From the NCBI RefSeq assembly GCF_025452195.1, contig NZ_CP104973.1:2711001-2775000 (forward strand): a stretch of 64,000 nucleotides of DNA, given 5' to 3'. The translations under genes and the position numbers were made by a program. The stretch is from Phyllobacterium zundukense (lineage in GTDB: Bacteria; Pseudomonadota; Alphaproteobacteria; Rhizobiales; Rhizobiaceae). The notes beneath the pieces are model-generated. The model did not search any database. It was not told the origin of the DNA and saw only the letters and a list, made by a program, of their open reading frames with translations. Positions 36,901 through 46,466 of the stretch are shown in pieces (positions within the stretch are counted from its first letter, which is position 1; each line of letters begins with the position of its first letter).

Positions 36901-37741
36901 CCATCTTGGCCGCACGGCGTGTTGTGCCGCCCGACTTTATAGCGCCGGCAGCGCGGTCACCAATTTTGAGGAAGGACATGAGGCCGGAGGAACGACCGCC
37001 ACCAGACAGTTTTTCGCCTTCGCCGCGAAGGAAGGAAAAGTTTGAACCTGTGCCGGAACCATATTTGAACAGGCGTGCTTCGCGAACCCAAAGGTCCATG
37101 ATGCCGCCTTCATTGACCAGATCGTCCGCGACAGACTGGATGAAGCAAGCATGCGGTTGCGGATGTTCATAAGAAGATTTGGACTTGGTCAGCTTGCCGG
37201 TGTCCGGATCGACATAATAGTGGCCCTGACCGGGACCATCGATACCATAGGCCCAGTGCAAGCCTGTATTGAACCATTGCGGCGAATTAGGCGCAACGCG
37301 CTGGGTGGCGAGCATGTAGGCAAGTTCGTCACGGAAGGCGAGGGCATCGGCTTCGCTATCGAAATACTTGCCCTTCCAACCCCAATAGGTCCAGGTGCCG
37401 GCGAGACGATCGAAGACTTGGCGCGCATCCATCTCGGAGCCGTAGCGTTCTTCAACAGGCAACGCAGCCAAAGCATCGTCATCGGCAACCGAGCGCCACA
37501 ACCAAGATGGAACCGAGTTTTCCTCAACCTTCTTCAGCTTGGCAGGCACACCAGCCTTACGGAAATACTTCTGTGCGAGGATATCGGCCGCCACCTGACT
37601 GAACTGGGCCGGAACATCGATATTCTCCAAACGGAACACGACAGATCCGTCCGGGTTTTTGATCTCACTCGTGGCTACGCGAAAGTCGATTTCCGCATAG
37701 GCTGATTGATTCTCTTTGGTAAAACGCCGTTCGATCCGCAT
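33944..37741 (-). CDS. nrdJ: Adenosylcobalamin-dependent ribonucleotide reductase (class II)
   Basis: 1265 aa, full length for the long rhizobial class II enzyme. It reduces ribonucleotides using coenzyme B12. Visible: [15 protein letters not shown] near 115, the substrate/thiyl region [20 protein letters not shown] near 474-493, [21 protein letters not shown], and at the C-terminus (1238-1265) a cysteine-rich TSCPD tail that reduces the active site. The ATG at 37741 fits the family N-terminus. The region upstream is long and holds NrdR-like boxes and a DnaA box. No cobalamin riboswitch is seen. Confidence 0.95.
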   Translation of the reverse strand: MRIERRFTKENQSAYAEIDFRVATSEIKNPDGSVVFRLENIDVPAQFSQVAADILAQKYFRKAGVPAKLKKVEENSVPSWLWRSVADDDALAALPVEERYGSEMDARQVFDRLAGTWTYWGWKGKYFDSEADALAFRDELAYMLATQRVAPNSPQWFNTGLHWAYGIDGPGQGHYYVDPDTGKLTKSKSSYEHPQPHACFIQSVADDLVNEGGIMDLWVREARLFKYGSGTGSNFSFLRGEGEKLSGGGRSSGLMSFLKIGDRAAGAIKSGGTTRRAAKMVVVDVDHPDIEEYIDWKVKEEQKVAALVTGSKIVKQHLAAIMKACVNCEADNGDCYEPTKNPALKREIKAAKKNQVPENYIQRVIQFAKQGYTDIDFKTYDTDWDSEAYLTVAGQNSNNSVSLKDEFLRAVENDGNWNLTARKDGRVMKTLKARDLWEKIGYAAWASADPGLHFNTTMNDWHTCPAAGPIRASNPCSEYMFLDDTACNLASINLLTYRGKDGKIDVAGFEHSARLWTIVLEISVMMAQFPSKEIAKLSYEYRTLGLGYANIGGLLMTSGIPYDSAEGRAIGGALTAIMTGTAYATSAEMAKELGAFNGYAPNAANMLRVIRNHRRAAHGENQGYEGLAVNPVALIAADCPDQDLITHAKAAWDKALKLGEKHGYRNAQATVIAPTGTIGLVMDCDTTGIEPDFALVKFKKLAGGGYFKIINRAVPEALRTLGYSESQIAEIEAYAVGHGNLNQAPGINPGSLKAKGFTDEIIATLNTALKSAFDIKFAVNKWTIGEDFAKNVLGFTDEQLNDISFEILPALGFSKKEIEAANIHICGAMTLEGAPFLKEEHYPVFDCANPCGKIGKRYLSVDSHIRMMAAAQPFISGAISKTINMANEATVEDCKSAYMLSWKLALKANALYRDGSKLSQPLNSSLLADDDEDEDDAIEALIEAPAAARAVQVTEKIVERIVERYVHDREKLPNRRKGYTQKAVVGGHKVYLRTGEFDDGRLGEIFIDMHKEGAAFRAMMNNFAIAISLGLQYGVPLEEYVEAFTFTKFEPAGMVQGNDAIKNATSILDYLFRELAVSYLDRHDLAHVDQSDFSNTSLGRGISEGKAEPVSKGLTRGASLKVVSPNKADPKGFSSAGGTGAVNAPKATASSNVTTLASRTVTATAVKPTIAVVSQESAAFKRDYEERAKDQPDATPASALFEDTDAEAAAEEAKAEAKKVMSDRRIKSMMQGYTGDSCSECSNFTMVRNGTCLKCDTCGNTSGCS

Positions 37742-37755
37742 GTTTCTCGTCCTCG

Positions 37756-37771
37756 TCTCTATATATAGTAT
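37756..37771 (-). promoter_or_regulatory. NrdR-box-like site near the nrdJ start
   Basis: Read on the minus strand it is ATACTATATATAGAGA, agreeing with the NrdR consensus (acaCwAtATaTwGtgt) at 13 of 16 positions. It ends 15 nt before the nrdJ ATG and overlaps the likely -10 or leader. Confidence 0.4.
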
Positions 37772-37983
37772 CCATCAGGCGCCGTGTGAAGAGCTGTGCG
37801 TGAATGGACACAATTCCGCCCTAACCGATTCCAAATGGCTGAAACCGGCTGCTACACCTTCGCCCTTATCGACGCGGTTCCCCGCGTCATTTCCGGGCTT
37901 GGTGGCCCTTATTTTTGACGCCTGTTGTGTGATTCTGACCCCTTAAGGACTGTCACACTATCTGGTAAACATTCTGCCTGTAA

Positions 37984-37999
37984 ACACTAAATATAGTGT
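37984..37999 (-). promoter_or_regulatory. NrdR box
   Basis: ACACTAAATATAGTGT agrees with the NrdR consensus at 15 of 16 positions. NrdR represses ribonucleotide reductase genes when dATP is high. It lies about 243 nt before nrdJ. A degraded half-site (ACACTAT) is at 37955. Confidence 0.6.
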
Positions 38000-38252
38000 T
38001 AATTGGCCATTTACCCAACAAAATAATCGACTTGTGCGCAGGCGTTTTTTCCGACCAGACGTGATCCATCCCTTGCACGCGCGATAGAGTGCAAGCTCTG
38101 GTAAACACTGGGTAAACTGGAAAAAAGCCGGTTACAGACACTCCGGTCACGCCACTAACGCAACGCCGTTCACCATAAAAAATGACTCGCATGCAAGCGT
38201 CAAGTCATAGTTTTTTACATAATTGTGACCGCAATATCTTGTGTGTCACATA

Positions 38253-38261
38253 TGTGGATAA
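38253..38261. promoter_or_regulatory. Consensus DnaA box
   Basis: TGTGGATAA, the exact complement of TTATCCACA, about 510 nt upstream of nrdJ, partly overlapping a CACATATGTG palindrome (38247-38256). DnaA control of ribonucleotide reductase genes is known in other bacteria; here it is inference from one site. Confidence 0.45.
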
Positions 38262-38385
38262 CGGGGAGAAACCTAAAGAAATTTTCGCCAGCTAGCGGCG
38301 TGCAAAATCTCTGGGGAAAGGCCACCACACTGGAAAAACAAAGAAGTTGAGTTGAGATGGAAGTGCATTGTAAGCGTCGCGACGC

Positions 38386-38880
38386 TTAGTGATCGGCTAA
38401 AGCCCCAAGATCAAAGCTTGCAAGAAGGCTTTTCAACCCGAGTTCTTCCACGCGCTGGCCAGCCTCGTCGATGCTGACCCAATCGAGCCGGCGTTCGCCG
38501 CGCTCAGGCCAGTTCTTCTCTTGGTGCGAAAAATGCATAGGAAAAACGTCAACGACGAAATCGCCGCATTCACCATCACATACATCATGTTTTTCGTATG
38601 TGTATGTACCGATGGAAAAGGGTGCCATATCGCCGCGCACACCGGCCTCTTCATACGCCTCCCTTTGCGCAGACTGGGCGAACGTCTTGCCAACCTGCGG
38701 CCACCCCTTGGGCAGCACCCAGCGGCCCGTTCCGCGACTCGTGATCAACAATATTTCAGATCGTTTTTTCTTCAGACGGTAAACGAGCGCAGCGACCTGA
38801 CAAATCCTGCCATCCGGCATTTCGATCCGCTTGTCCGTTACGATTTCGTTTTGATAGGTTACGTTCAATATTCCGCTCAT
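38386..38880 (-). CDS. Nudix hydrolase
   Basis: 164 aa. The Nudix box spans residues 59-81: G59-x5-K65-x7-R73-E74-A75-x-E77-E78-x-G80-V81. The catalytic REx-EE core is intact, but the first Glu of the box is Lys, as is common in LPKGWP-type members related to diphosphoinositol-polyphosphate hydrolases. Substrate unknown. It is encoded upstream of nrdJ on the same strand, but the 644-nt gap argues against one operon. Confidence 0.8.
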   Translation of the reverse strand: MSGILNVTYQNEIVTDKRIEMPDGRICQVAALVYRLKKKRSEILLITSRGTGRWVLPKGWPQVGKTFAQSAQREAYEEAGVRGDMAPFSIGTYTYEKHDVCDGECGDFVVDVFPMHFSHQEKNWPERGERRLDWVSIDEAGQRVEELGLKSLLASFDLGALADH

Positions 38881-39072
38881 TCCAGCTTGTTTTCAGCAAG
38901 TGTGAACCGATTCGAATAATGTGCAATCGTTCTCTAGCTACGGTTTGCTGCATATATGCGACTTATGACATTTTTTGAACAGCAGTGCAAAAAAAGCACA
39001 CCCGACTGGAACGTGTACCGCCAACGCCCGACTAACGGATAACTGGAAAGGTTGGACCACAAGGGATAACGT

Positions 39073-40133
39073 GTGCGAAAAGTGGGAGGGACAATGACAT
39101 CTTCCAGACCGTCGTTTGAAGACGCTCCGCCTTTCGGTGCTACAAATTCACCAGAGGATGAAAACGTCAGTGTCGTAGCGTCATGTGTCTACGCCAACGG
39201 CCAACGCATAGCAGACATCTCGATCGATGAAGCTGGAATGTGGGCTCATAAGGAAGGGCACGTCGTCTGGATCGGGTTGTTAGAGCCGGACGGGGAAGTT
39301 CTGCATCGGGTTCAAAAGCAATTCGGCCTGCATAGCTTGGCTATTGAGGATGCGGAACACGCTCATCAGCGTCCAAGCTCGAGCAATACGGCGATGCGAT
39401 TTTTATCGTCGCGCGAACAGCACAACTGATCGACGGCCGTGTCGAGTTTGGTGAAACGCATGTTTTCCTTGGCAAGGGATATATTGTGAGTGTTCGTCAT
39501 GGAGCCTCGACGTCTTATGCGGCCGTCCGCAAACATTGGGAGACGTCACCTTATGCGCTTGCGAAAGGTGAAGATTTCATCCTCTACGCAATCCTGGATT
39601 TTATAGTCGACAACTACATGCCGGTGCTGGAAGCGATTCATGATGAAGTGGAATCGATCGAGGATCGCGTACTGGCGAAACCTATGACCAGCAGCGATAT
39701 CGAGCGTCTGTATATGCTGCGCCGTGATCTTTTACGCCTGCGCAATGCGATTGGACCGCTTGTCGATGTATGCGGACGACTAAGCAATACAGAGCTGCCC
39801 CAGATCCAGACAGCGATGCAGCCGCATTTCAGAGACGTCACTGATCACGTCCGCACCGTTCAGGAAAAGATCGATGGTTTGCGTGAGGTTTTGGCCTTTG
39901 CCTTCGAAGCGAGTCTACTCGTTGGCCAAAGTCAGGAAACGGTCATTTCCAAGCGCTTGGCCTCTTGGGCGGCGATATTGGCGGTACCGACAGCTATCGC
40001 CGGCATTTACGGCATGAATTTCAAGCACATGCCGGAGCTCGATTCTCCCAATGGGTACTACTGGGTGTTGGGAGCGATCGGACTTGTGTGCTTGACGCTA
40101 TTCTGGCGGTTCCGGAAGAGCGGCTGGCTTTAG
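39073..40133 (+). pseudogene. corA: corA magnesium/cobalt channel gene interrupted by a -1 frameshift
   Basis: The 5' part (ATG 39094 after GGGAGG, or GTG 39073) encodes a normal CorA N-terminus up to EDAEHAHQRP near 39376. The frame then runs into a stop at 39427-39429. Dropping one base back brings in LEQYGDAIFIVARTAQLIDG, continuous with the long frame to 40133, which ends with two membrane helices and the pore signature YGMNF. One missing A or G in CCAAGCTC (about 39374-39381) explains everything. Either a real recent knockout or a sequencing error; the downstream part is otherwise intact. Confidence 0.85.
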
Positions 40134-40138
40134 AACGT

Positions 40139-40636
40139 TTATCCGCCATGGCCCTTGGTAATCGGTTCCTGGTAGGTCAGGCCCATGTCCCACGGGAAAT
40201 AGATCCACGTATCCTGTGAGACTTCCGTTACGAACGTGTCGATGAGCGGGCGCCCCTTGGGTTTGGCATAAACGGTGGCAAAATGCGCTTTGGGCATCAT
40301 TGCGCGCACGATGGCAGCGGTCTTACCTGTATCGGTCAGGTCGTCAACGACCAGAATGCCTTCGCCTTCGTTCTCCAGAAGCCGTGGATCGACATTCTTC
40401 AGGACCTTGAGTTCGCCTTGCTCGTCATAGTCGTGGTAGGAGGCAATGCATACCGTCTCGATCATGCGGATGCCAAGCTCGCGACAGATGATGGCAGCCG
40501 GGACCAATCCACCACGCGTAATTGCGACCATGGCGCGCCATTCACGCTGCATGCCGGCAACGCGCCAGGCCAAGGCGCGGGCATCCCTATGGAACTGGTC
40601 CCAGGAGACCGGAAAAGCTTTGTCGGGAAGGGACAT
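40139..40636 (-). CDS. gpt: Xanthine phosphoribosyltransferase
   Basis: 165 aa from ATG 40636 (MSLPDKAF), preceded by GGAG; the open frame reaches 40663. Type I phosphoribosyltransferase with the PRPP loop [14 protein letters not shown] near residues 95-108 and the flexible loop [10 protein letters not shown]. It salvages xanthine and guanine to nucleotides. Convergent with corA, with only 5 nt between stops. Confidence 0.88.
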   Translation of the reverse strand: MSLPDKAFPVSWDQFHRDARALAWRVAGMQREWRAMVAITRGGLVPAAIICRELGIRMIETVCIASYHDYDEQGELKVLKNVDPRLLENEGEGILVVDDLTDTGKTAAIVRAMMPKAHFATVYAKPKGRPLIDTFVTEVSQDTWIYFPWDMGLTYQEPITKGHGG

Positions 40637-40782
40637 GGCGCGCACTCCATCAGAAAAATGCAATGTAGCGGAAAATCCGCCAGGAATGCATCTCGCAATA
40701 GCGGTAAAAGCAAGCCGCTGGCAAGCCGCTTGCGTTGTCCGCGATCCGTTCCGACAAGAAAAGTGTGGTTATGGCGGCCTGT

Positions 40783-41625
40783 TCAGCGCGACATCAATGT
40801 CAAGCAGGGCATATCGGCCATTATAGAGCTGGTTACACCACCGAAGACCCATTCCTTTAATCGGGACTGGCTATAAGCGCCCATCACGAACAATGACGCA
40901 TTGTTTTCCGCAATCCAGCGTCGCAGTACCTTGTCGGCAGATTCAGAGTTCGAATTGATCGTGTGGGGATGGACATTCACCCCATGGCGGCGAAGTGCGT
41001 CAGAAAGCGGTGTGCCGGGGATATCGACGTTCGGATCGTTGGATTTCTTGGGATCGACCCAGACGATATCGACACTTTGAGCCTTGAGCAGCAAGGGGAG
41101 TGAATCGAATGCGGCGCGCGATGCTTCGCGCTTGCCATTGAATGCAACGACGACACGATCGATCTTTTCCGGCAGCTTCGTTTTGTAAGGGACAAACAGA
41201 ACAGGTCGGCCGCTTTCCATGACGAGTGGGTCGGTGACGTCGTTGACGCTATCTGGATCATCAGGATCAGGTTGACCGGCGATGATGATGTCGGCCCGGA
41301 GGGCGCTTTGCGTAACACCGGCGGACGGGCTGCTGCTTTCGGATCGTACGATGCGGAACTCATGCGAGATGGTTCCAGTGGCCATCTCCGCCGCAAAAAG
41401 AGCCGAAATCGCTTCGGAGTTTTCCTTATGGCGCTGTTCATGGGCTTCGAACAATGTCGTGTCGGCAAAACCCGTGGGATCGGCATAAACAATCGGGGAG
41501 GGTATCGTATAGAGGCCGATAATATGCGTGCGCTCGCTCGACGAAGCGATCAACCTGGCGGCGTTTATAACCCTCTTTGCCTCACGCTCGCTGCGAATGA
41601 AAGCGATGATCGTCCGAAATGCCAT
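40783..41625 (-). CDS. Universal stress protein family, two-domain
   Basis: 280 aa from ATG 41625, with GGAGG upstream. N-terminal Usp-like half (AFRTIIAFIRSEREAKRVINAARLIA) and a second half with an ATP-binding-like tail, NNASLFVMGAYSQSRLKEWVFGG. Rhizobial proteins of this kind are tandem UspA fusions. A general stress role is likely; the ligand is unknown. It stands apart from gpt by about 145 nt. Confidence 0.8.
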   Translation of the reverse strand: MAFRTIIAFIRSEREAKRVINAARLIASSSERTHIIGLYTIPSPIVYADPTGFADTTLFEAHEQRHKENSEAISALFAAEMATGTISHEFRIVRSESSSPSAGVTQSALRADIIIAGQPDPDDPDSVNDVTDPLVMESGRPVLFVPYKTKLPEKIDRVVVAFNGKREASRAAFDSLPLLLKAQSVDIVWVDPKKSNDPNVDIPGTPLSDALRRHGVNVHPHTINSNSESADKVLRRWIAENNASLFVMGAYSQSRLKEWVFGGVTSSIMADMPCLTLMSR

Positions 41626-41732
41626 GTTAGCCTCCATAGGTTGTTCATCCTTGAACCTATTGGGCAACATTATACGCCTTCCACGCAATAGTTGCTTTGT
41701 ATTTTGAACAACATGCGTGGTTCAAGGGCAGC

Positions 41733-42482
41733 TTATGGTGCTGATTGAGAAGCGATATTTGCAACCATCTCCTTGACGGCTGATTCAGCCGCGAGAAGTT
41801 TTTCTTCTTCGCGCGCCCTGATAACCAGTTCTGTCGAGAATTTGCCGTTTTCGTATTTGGGATAAGAACCGATGATCGTATCTGGATGAGTGGCCTGGAT
41901 ATTTCGCAGCGGAACGGCAATAGCACCTTCGCCAAATGGGCAGTTCACTGAGCGAGACAGCAGCTTCTGGCCCACCCTTAATGTTGGAATCACATTGTCG
42001 ACCATAGCCTGAAAAACGGAGGGGACGCCTGCCATCACGTAGACATTGCCAATATGGAAACCGGGTGCTGTCGAAACAGGATTGGCGATGTGCGCCGAGC
42101 CGCGTGGCATCCGCGCCATGCGCTGGCGGCTTTCGGTGAATTCGATCCCGCGCGACGCATAATTATCGCCCATGAGTTTCATCGCTGCCGCGTCGTGTTC
42201 ACAAGGCACATCAAACGCTTTTGCAACTGCATCAGCCGTTATATCGTCGTGCGTTGGTCCGATCCCGCCAGACGTAAACACGTACTCATAGCGTTCCCGC
42301 AGGGCATTCAGCGCTTCGACAATACGATCCTCGTCGTCGGGAACGATACGAACTTCTTCAAGATCGATACCGATGGCTGTAAGAATATCAGCCAGGTGAC
42401 CTATGTTCTTGTCCTTTGTCCGGCCTGACAGCAACTCGTCGCCGATCGCCAGCATGGCTGCGGTCACAACTTCATCAGTCAT
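41733..42482 (-). CDS. CinA N-terminal (MoCF-type) protein
   Basis: 249 aa from ATG 42482, with GGAG upstream. Competence/damage-inducible CinA N-terminal domain: AAMLAIGDELLSGRTKDKN, then VFTSGGIGPTHDDITADAVAKAF (molybdopterin-binding fold) and AGVPSVFQAMVDN. The C-terminal PncC amidase of full CinA is absent, as in many alphaproteobacteria. Related domains hydrolyse ADP-ribose or bind molybdopterin; the present substrate is not known. Confidence 0.8.
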   Translation of the reverse strand: MTDEVVTAAMLAIGDELLSGRTKDKNIGHLADILTAIGIDLEEVRIVPDDEDRIVEALNALRERYEYVFTSGGIGPTHDDITADAVAKAFDVPCEHDAAAMKLMGDNYASRGIEFTESRQRMARMPRGSAHIANPVSTAPGFHIGNVYVMAGVPSVFQAMVDNVIPTLRVGQKLLSRSVNCPFGEGAIAVPLRNIQATHPDTIIGSYPKYENGKFSTELVIRAREEEKLLAAESAVKEMVANIASQSAP

Positions 42483-42623
42483 AAAAAATCTCCTAGCGGG
42501 AAGGCGACCGTAATTCTCCAACCGGCTAGCCGCAAGCCATTTCGGTCAGGAAACGCGAAGGAGCACGTTCAGGTCGAGCGCATTGCAAAATCAGCATCCA
42601 ACTGCCGTAGAAATCGCTCGCGC

Positions 42624-42709
42624 TGGTGCGGACGGCGGGACTTGAACCCGCATGACCTATGGCCGACAGATTTTAAGTCTGTTGTGTCTACCGATTTCAC
42701 CACGTCCGC
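42624..42709 (-). tRNA. tRNA-Leu(UAA)
   Basis: Acceptor stem GCGGACG (5' end 42709) pairs with CGTCCGC, followed by A and an encoded CCA (42624-42626). Anticodon arm ACAGACTTAAAATCTGT has loop CTTAAAA with anticodon UAA. A long variable arm and GGTTCAAGTCC T-loop confirm a class II leucine tRNA. No integrase or attachment repeat lies beside it. Confidence 0.95.
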
Positions 42710-42908
42710 GCGCAAATGCTTTTCGACGGTTCGGGCGGTTCCGTCAACGCTCTTTTACAGCGGGATGCCTTATTCGTTTGGAAAACGCTGCTTTTAGGCT
42801 GTTCCGTTATCAGCTCAAACTAAGGTTTTACGACTAAAGTATCATCTTCGGTGGATTTGGGCTGCGACCTGGACTAGAACGCGAGGTCTTCGAAGCAAAG
42901 AAATCGCT

Positions 42909-44405
42909 ATGTCCGCTGTTCCATTTCAATTTCCGCTCGCAAATTTGACGAAAGTAGCGTCGCGAAATCCGGCACTCTTGCTGGTTCTTCTCTATTTTGC
43001 GTTTCAGGTCTTTTTTCTGACGACGATTTCGAATGGCGCGGGAGTGGATGACGCGGAGCAATTAGCCTATGTCGGTGCTCTGCAATGGGGATATGGCGGG
43101 TCGCAGGCGCCGCTTTATACATGGATAAACAGCATCGCTGGAAATCTCCTCGGAATCAGCATGTTTACCATTTATCTCGTCAAGTTCGGTATGCTTGCAA
43201 GTTCATTCATCAGTGTTTATTTCGGTGCACGTCTGCTCGGCCTGTCTAAATCGGTAGCTGCTGCTGGCATGCTAGGCATATTCCTGCTGCCTCAAATCGC
43301 GTGGGAATCGCAACGGACACTGACTCACTCGGTAGGGGGGACCACTGGCTGCGCATGGGCATTCCTTGCGTTCGCCTGGCATATGAAATCTCGTTCCTGG
43401 CATTCTGCTGCACTGCTGGGGCTTGGCATCGCTTCGGGCCTGCTCGGAAAATTCAACGCGAGTTTCTTCCTTATCGGGCTCATTTTGGCTGGTTTTTCCA
43501 TTCCTGAATATCGAACCGTTCTTTTGATGCGGAAGAGCATTCTGGTGCCACTTGTATTCATTGCGGCCGTAGCGCCTACAGGCTTGTGGACGCTTTCGCA
43601 TACAGAGAACCTTCTGGCGCGGTCACATAAATTCGAAATAGGTGAGGGCGGTAATTTCGTTATCAGTCGTCTTCACGGCGAGTGGAAGCTGTTTCTCAAT
43701 GGCGTTCTCTTTTCGGGAATAGCGCTGGTTTTCTTTGCAATCGCCTGGTGGCGAAGCAGGGCAGAACAGATATTCTCGCCTCGTCCTTGGAATGACGCCG
43801 AAAAATTCGTGGGCCGAACCTTGCTGTTTGCGCTGGCGGCTGTTTTTGTCGGTGTCCTCATCAGCGGTGCTGCCGAGGTGAAAGATCGCTGGCTCCAACC
43901 GGTTCTGTTCTTGAGTCCGCTCTATCTGGCAACGCTTTTGGGGCGCTATATCCGAACCGACTTGCCGTTGAAACGCTTCGCGATTGTCGGTGCGATCTGC
44001 GGCCTTATCGTAATTCCAGGATTGGCGGTCAATATTCTATATGCTCGTGATGGTAAGGCGCCGTCTATTGGCCAGCTGGACTACGCGAAGCTTTTCGCCG
44101 TGACGCGCGCCGTGGGCACTTACCAGACCGTTGTGTCAAATGGTCCGCAATTGCCGGGAAATCTGCGTCTTCTCGATAATTCAATCATTCCGGTGCATCT
44201 GGAAATGCCGAATGCCGTGTCACGCATCCGCTTTCCCGCACTTTTTGTCTGGTTCGGCGATGGGATGAACCCGGCTGTTTTAAGTTTGCTGAACGGCGCC
44301 GGTATCGCTGCGCCGCCAGCAGACGTAAAGCAGGTGGATCTCACGTACAAATATTATCCCGATCAATCAGCACGCGTGAGCTATTTCATCGTTCCGGCAA
44401 AGTAG
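42909..44405 (+). CDS. GT39/ArnT-like membrane glycosyltransferase
   Basis: 498 aa with about 9-11 membrane segments. The first periplasmic loop carries GAGVDDAEQLAY, with adjacent acidic residues as in the PMT/ArnT family, and YLVKFGMLASSFISVYFGARLLG follows. C-terminal periplasmic part is short. Such enzymes move a sugar from an undecaprenyl-phosphate donor onto lipid A or protein; the donor and acceptor cannot be told. No operon partner; convergent with tctA. Confidence 0.75.
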   Translation: MSAVPFQFPLANLTKVASRNPALLLVLLYFAFQVFFLTTISNGAGVDDAEQLAYVGALQWGYGGSQAPLYTWINSIAGNLLGISMFTIYLVKFGMLASSFISVYFGARLLGLSKSVAAAGMLGIFLLPQIAWESQRTLTHSVGGTTGCAWAFLAFAWHMKSRSWHSAALLGLGIASGLLGKFNASFFLIGLILAGFSIPEYRTVLLMRKSILVPLVFIAAVAPTGLWTLSHTENLLARSHKFEIGEGGNFVISRLHGEWKLFLNGVLFSGIALVFFAIAWWRSRAEQIFSPRPWNDAEKFVGRTLLFALAAVFVGVLISGAAEVKDRWLQPVLFLSPLYLATLLGRYIRTDLPLKRFAIVGAICGLIVIPGLAVNILYARDGKAPSIGQLDYAKLFAVTRAVGTYQTVVSNGPQLPGNLRLLDNSIIPVHLEMPNAVSRIRFPALFVWFGDGMNPAVLSLLNGAGIAAPPADVKQVDLTYKYYPDQSARVSYFIVPAK

Positions 44406-44421
44406 GGCCGCTTTTAATGCT

Positions 44422-45924
44422 CTAGTCCTCGACAAAAACCTCATCGCGCTTCTTACGGATGCTTGGCAGCAGCACGACCACGAGAACGGCTGCTGCGAGT
44501 AACAAGAGCCCGAGACTGATAGGGCGATTGAGGAAGGTCATGGGATCGCCGCGCGACATGATCATGGCCCGGCGAAGATGCTCTTCCAAAAGCGGTCCAA
44601 GCACAAAGCCGAGTAGCAGGGGTGCCGGTTCGCAGCGGAGTTTTGCCAGCCCGTAACCGATGAGACCGAAGAAGGCGACAGCATATAGATCGAACACATT
44701 CGAATTGACGCTGTAAACGCCGATTGAACAGAAGGCGATGATGGCGGGAAACAACATGTAATAGGGAATGGTCAACAGCTTAACCCAAAGTCCGATCAGC
44801 GGCAGATTAAGCAGAATCAACATGAGATTGCCGATCCACATGGAGGCGATGATTCCCCAGAACAAGGCTGGCTGTTCTGTAGCAACGTTCGGACCAGGGA
44901 CGATACCTTGAATGATCATGGCGCCGATCATCAAGGCCATCACCGGATTGGCCGGAATGCCAAGTGTCAGCATGGGGATGAACGATGTCTGCGCGCCGGC
45001 ATTGTTGGCTGATTCAGGGCCCGCCACCCCGGCGACGGCACCTTTGCCAAATTCGCCAGGCGTATTCGAGATCCGTTTTTCGACCGTATAGGATGCGAAG
45101 GAGGCAAGAATTGCCCCGCCGCCGGGCAATATGCCGAGGGCAGAGCCAATTGCCGTTCCACGCAAGATCGGTGCGGTCATCTCCTTCCAATCCTGTCGCG
45201 TGGGCAAGAGGTTGGTAACCTTTTTGATCATCACATCGCGGTCATGCTCGTTTTCAAGGTTACGCAGAATTTCGGCAATGCCGAACACGCCGACTGCAAG
45301 CGCAACAAAATTCAACCCATCAGACAATTCGAGAATTCCGAGATTGAATCGAGGCGTACCGGTATAAATGTCTGTCCCGACGAGCCCGAGAAGCAGGCCA
45401 AGAACCACCATGCCGAGTGCCTTGATCACCGAACCATGGGCGAGTGCGACGGACGAAACGAGGCCGACGATCATAAGCGAGAAATATTCCGGTGACCCGA
45501 ATCTCAAAGCAACAGCTGTCAACGGCGGAGCAAACACGGCAACCAGTATGGTCGACACCGTTCCGGCAAAGAACGAACCTATCGCTGCGATTGCAAGTGC
45601 GGCTCCTGCGCGACCCTTGCGCGCCATCTGATAGCCATCGATAGCAGTGACAGCAGACGAGGATTCCCCGGGCATGTTGATGAGAATAGCTGTAGTTGAG
45701 CCGCCATATTGTGCGCCGTAGTAGATGCCCGCCAGCATGATGAGTGACGAGACTGGTTCGAGTTGAAAGGTAATTGGCAGGAGCATGGCGATCGTCGCAG
45801 TCGCACCGATACCCGGAAGCACCCCGATAAGCGTGCCGAGGATGACCCCGGTGAAGCAGAACAAAAGGTTGTAGGGCGAAGCTGCAGTTGCAAATCCGAG
45901 TTCGAGATTGTTAAGAAGATCCAT
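44422..45924 (-). CDS. tctA: Tripartite tricarboxylate transporter, large membrane subunit
   Basis: 500 aa with about 12 hydrophobic segments. Family signatures: [20 protein letters not shown] near residues 38-57 and GLPGGGA-type repeat [13 protein letters not shown] near 265. The large permease of the TctCBA system, importing citrate, other carboxylates or related solutes with the periplasmic TctC. Ten nt separate it from tctB. Confidence 0.9.
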   Translation of the reverse strand: MDLLNNLELGFATAASPYNLLFCFTGVILGTLIGVLPGIGATATIAMLLPITFQLEPVSSLIMLAGIYYGAQYGGSTTAILINMPGESSSAVTAIDGYQMARKGRAGAALAIAAIGSFFAGTVSTILVAVFAPPLTAVALRFGSPEYFSLMIVGLVSSVALAHGSVIKALGMVVLGLLLGLVGTDIYTGTPRFNLGILELSDGLNFVALAVGVFGIAEILRNLENEHDRDVMIKKVTNLLPTRQDWKEMTAPILRGTAIGSALGILPGGGAILASFASYTVEKRISNTPGEFGKGAVAGVAGPESANNAGAQTSFIPMLTLGIPANPVMALMIGAMIIQGIVPGPNVATEQPALFWGIIASMWIGNLMLILLNLPLIGLWVKLLTIPYYMLFPAIIAFCSIGVYSVNSNVFDLYAVAFFGLIGYGLAKLRCEPAPLLLGFVLGPLLEEHLRRAMIMSRGDPMTFLNRPISLGLLLLAAAVLVVVLLPSIRKKRDEVFVED

Positions 45925-45933
45925 ATCGCGGCC

Positions 45934-46395
45934 TCACTGCCCCAGCCAAGGGCCAAAACGCCGGAAGGGCAGGCCGAGCGCATAACTGAATACGATTACA
46001 GAGAATAAGGTCAGGCCGCCCACCAGGAGGAGCGCGGTTCCGGGGCGCATCTTCGTACTCGCAAAAGCCGCAACCAGTCCCGTCAGAAACAGTGATGGGA
46101 CGAAGCCTAGCCCACGGACGGTGAGGCCAAACAAGATCGGTGCTGGCAAAATGAATAGCATACCGCGCCATGCAATTGGGCCCATTGGTTCATGCTGTAG
46201 CTGAGTACCCTGAATGACGACGATAATGCCAAGAAGGATAAGGACGCCAGCCAATACGAACGGGAAATAACCTGGTCCCATGCGGAGTGCAGTGCCAACT
46301 TCAAGGCCATATGCCTGTATGGCAAAGAAAAGGCCTATGAGTATGAACAGCACGCCGCAGATCAAATCGCGTAAACTAAAACTAAGATCTTTCAT
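45934..46395 (-). CDS. tctB: Tripartite tricarboxylate transporter, small membrane subunit
   Basis: 153 aa from ATG 46395, preceded by AGGGA; an upstream start at 46449 would add an unlikely tail. Four predicted membrane segments, LICGVLFILIGLFFAIQAYG at the start and MGPGYFPFVLAGVLILLGI, typical of TctB. Lies between tctC and tctA on the same strand. Confidence 0.88.
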   Translation of the reverse strand: MKDLSFSLRDLICGVLFILIGLFFAIQAYGLEVGTALRMGPGYFPFVLAGVLILLGIIVVIQGTQLQHEPMGPIAWRGMLFILPAPILFGLTVRGLGFVPSLFLTGLVAAFASTKMRPGTALLLVGGLTLFSVIVFSYALGLPFRRFGPWLGQ

Positions 46396-46466
46396 ATGTT
46401 CCCTGTCGCCGTTTGACGCTACATAAAAGGGCCAGAAGCGCTCTCCCACTCCCGGCCCACAATCGA

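Larger units (their letters stand above)
37742..38385 (-). promoter_or_regulatory. Long upstream region of nrdJ
   Basis: 644 nt between the Nudix stop and the nrdJ start, with no gene I trust. It contains two NrdR-box-like palindromes, a consensus DnaA box, four copies of GTAAAC (37965, 37980, 38101, 38112) and a CTTGCAC / GTGCAAG inverted repeat (38072-38095). I looked for and did not find the conserved B12-box of cobalamin riboswitches. Confidence 0.6.

Noticed and set aside
35150..37045. 631-aa open frame opposite nrdJ
   Set aside because: Antisense shadow of a highly conserved, codon-biased gene; composition is unlike a real protein.
38072..38095. Terminator CTTGCAC / GTGCAAG in the nrdJ upstream region
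   Set aside because: Seven-bp stem with a 10-nt loop and no U-run on either strand.
37953..38192. 79-aa minus-strand ORF upstream of nrdJ
   Set aside because: It overlaps regulatory palindromes, lacks a ribosome site and shows no protein-like pattern.
37742..38385. Cobalamin riboswitch upstream of the B12-dependent reductase
   Set aside because: The conserved B12-box and its paired core were not found on the minus strand; only protein-type sites are seen.
42624..42709. Genomic island inserted at tRNA-Leu
   Set aside because: No integrase, duplicated tRNA 3' end or foreign-looking genes on either side.
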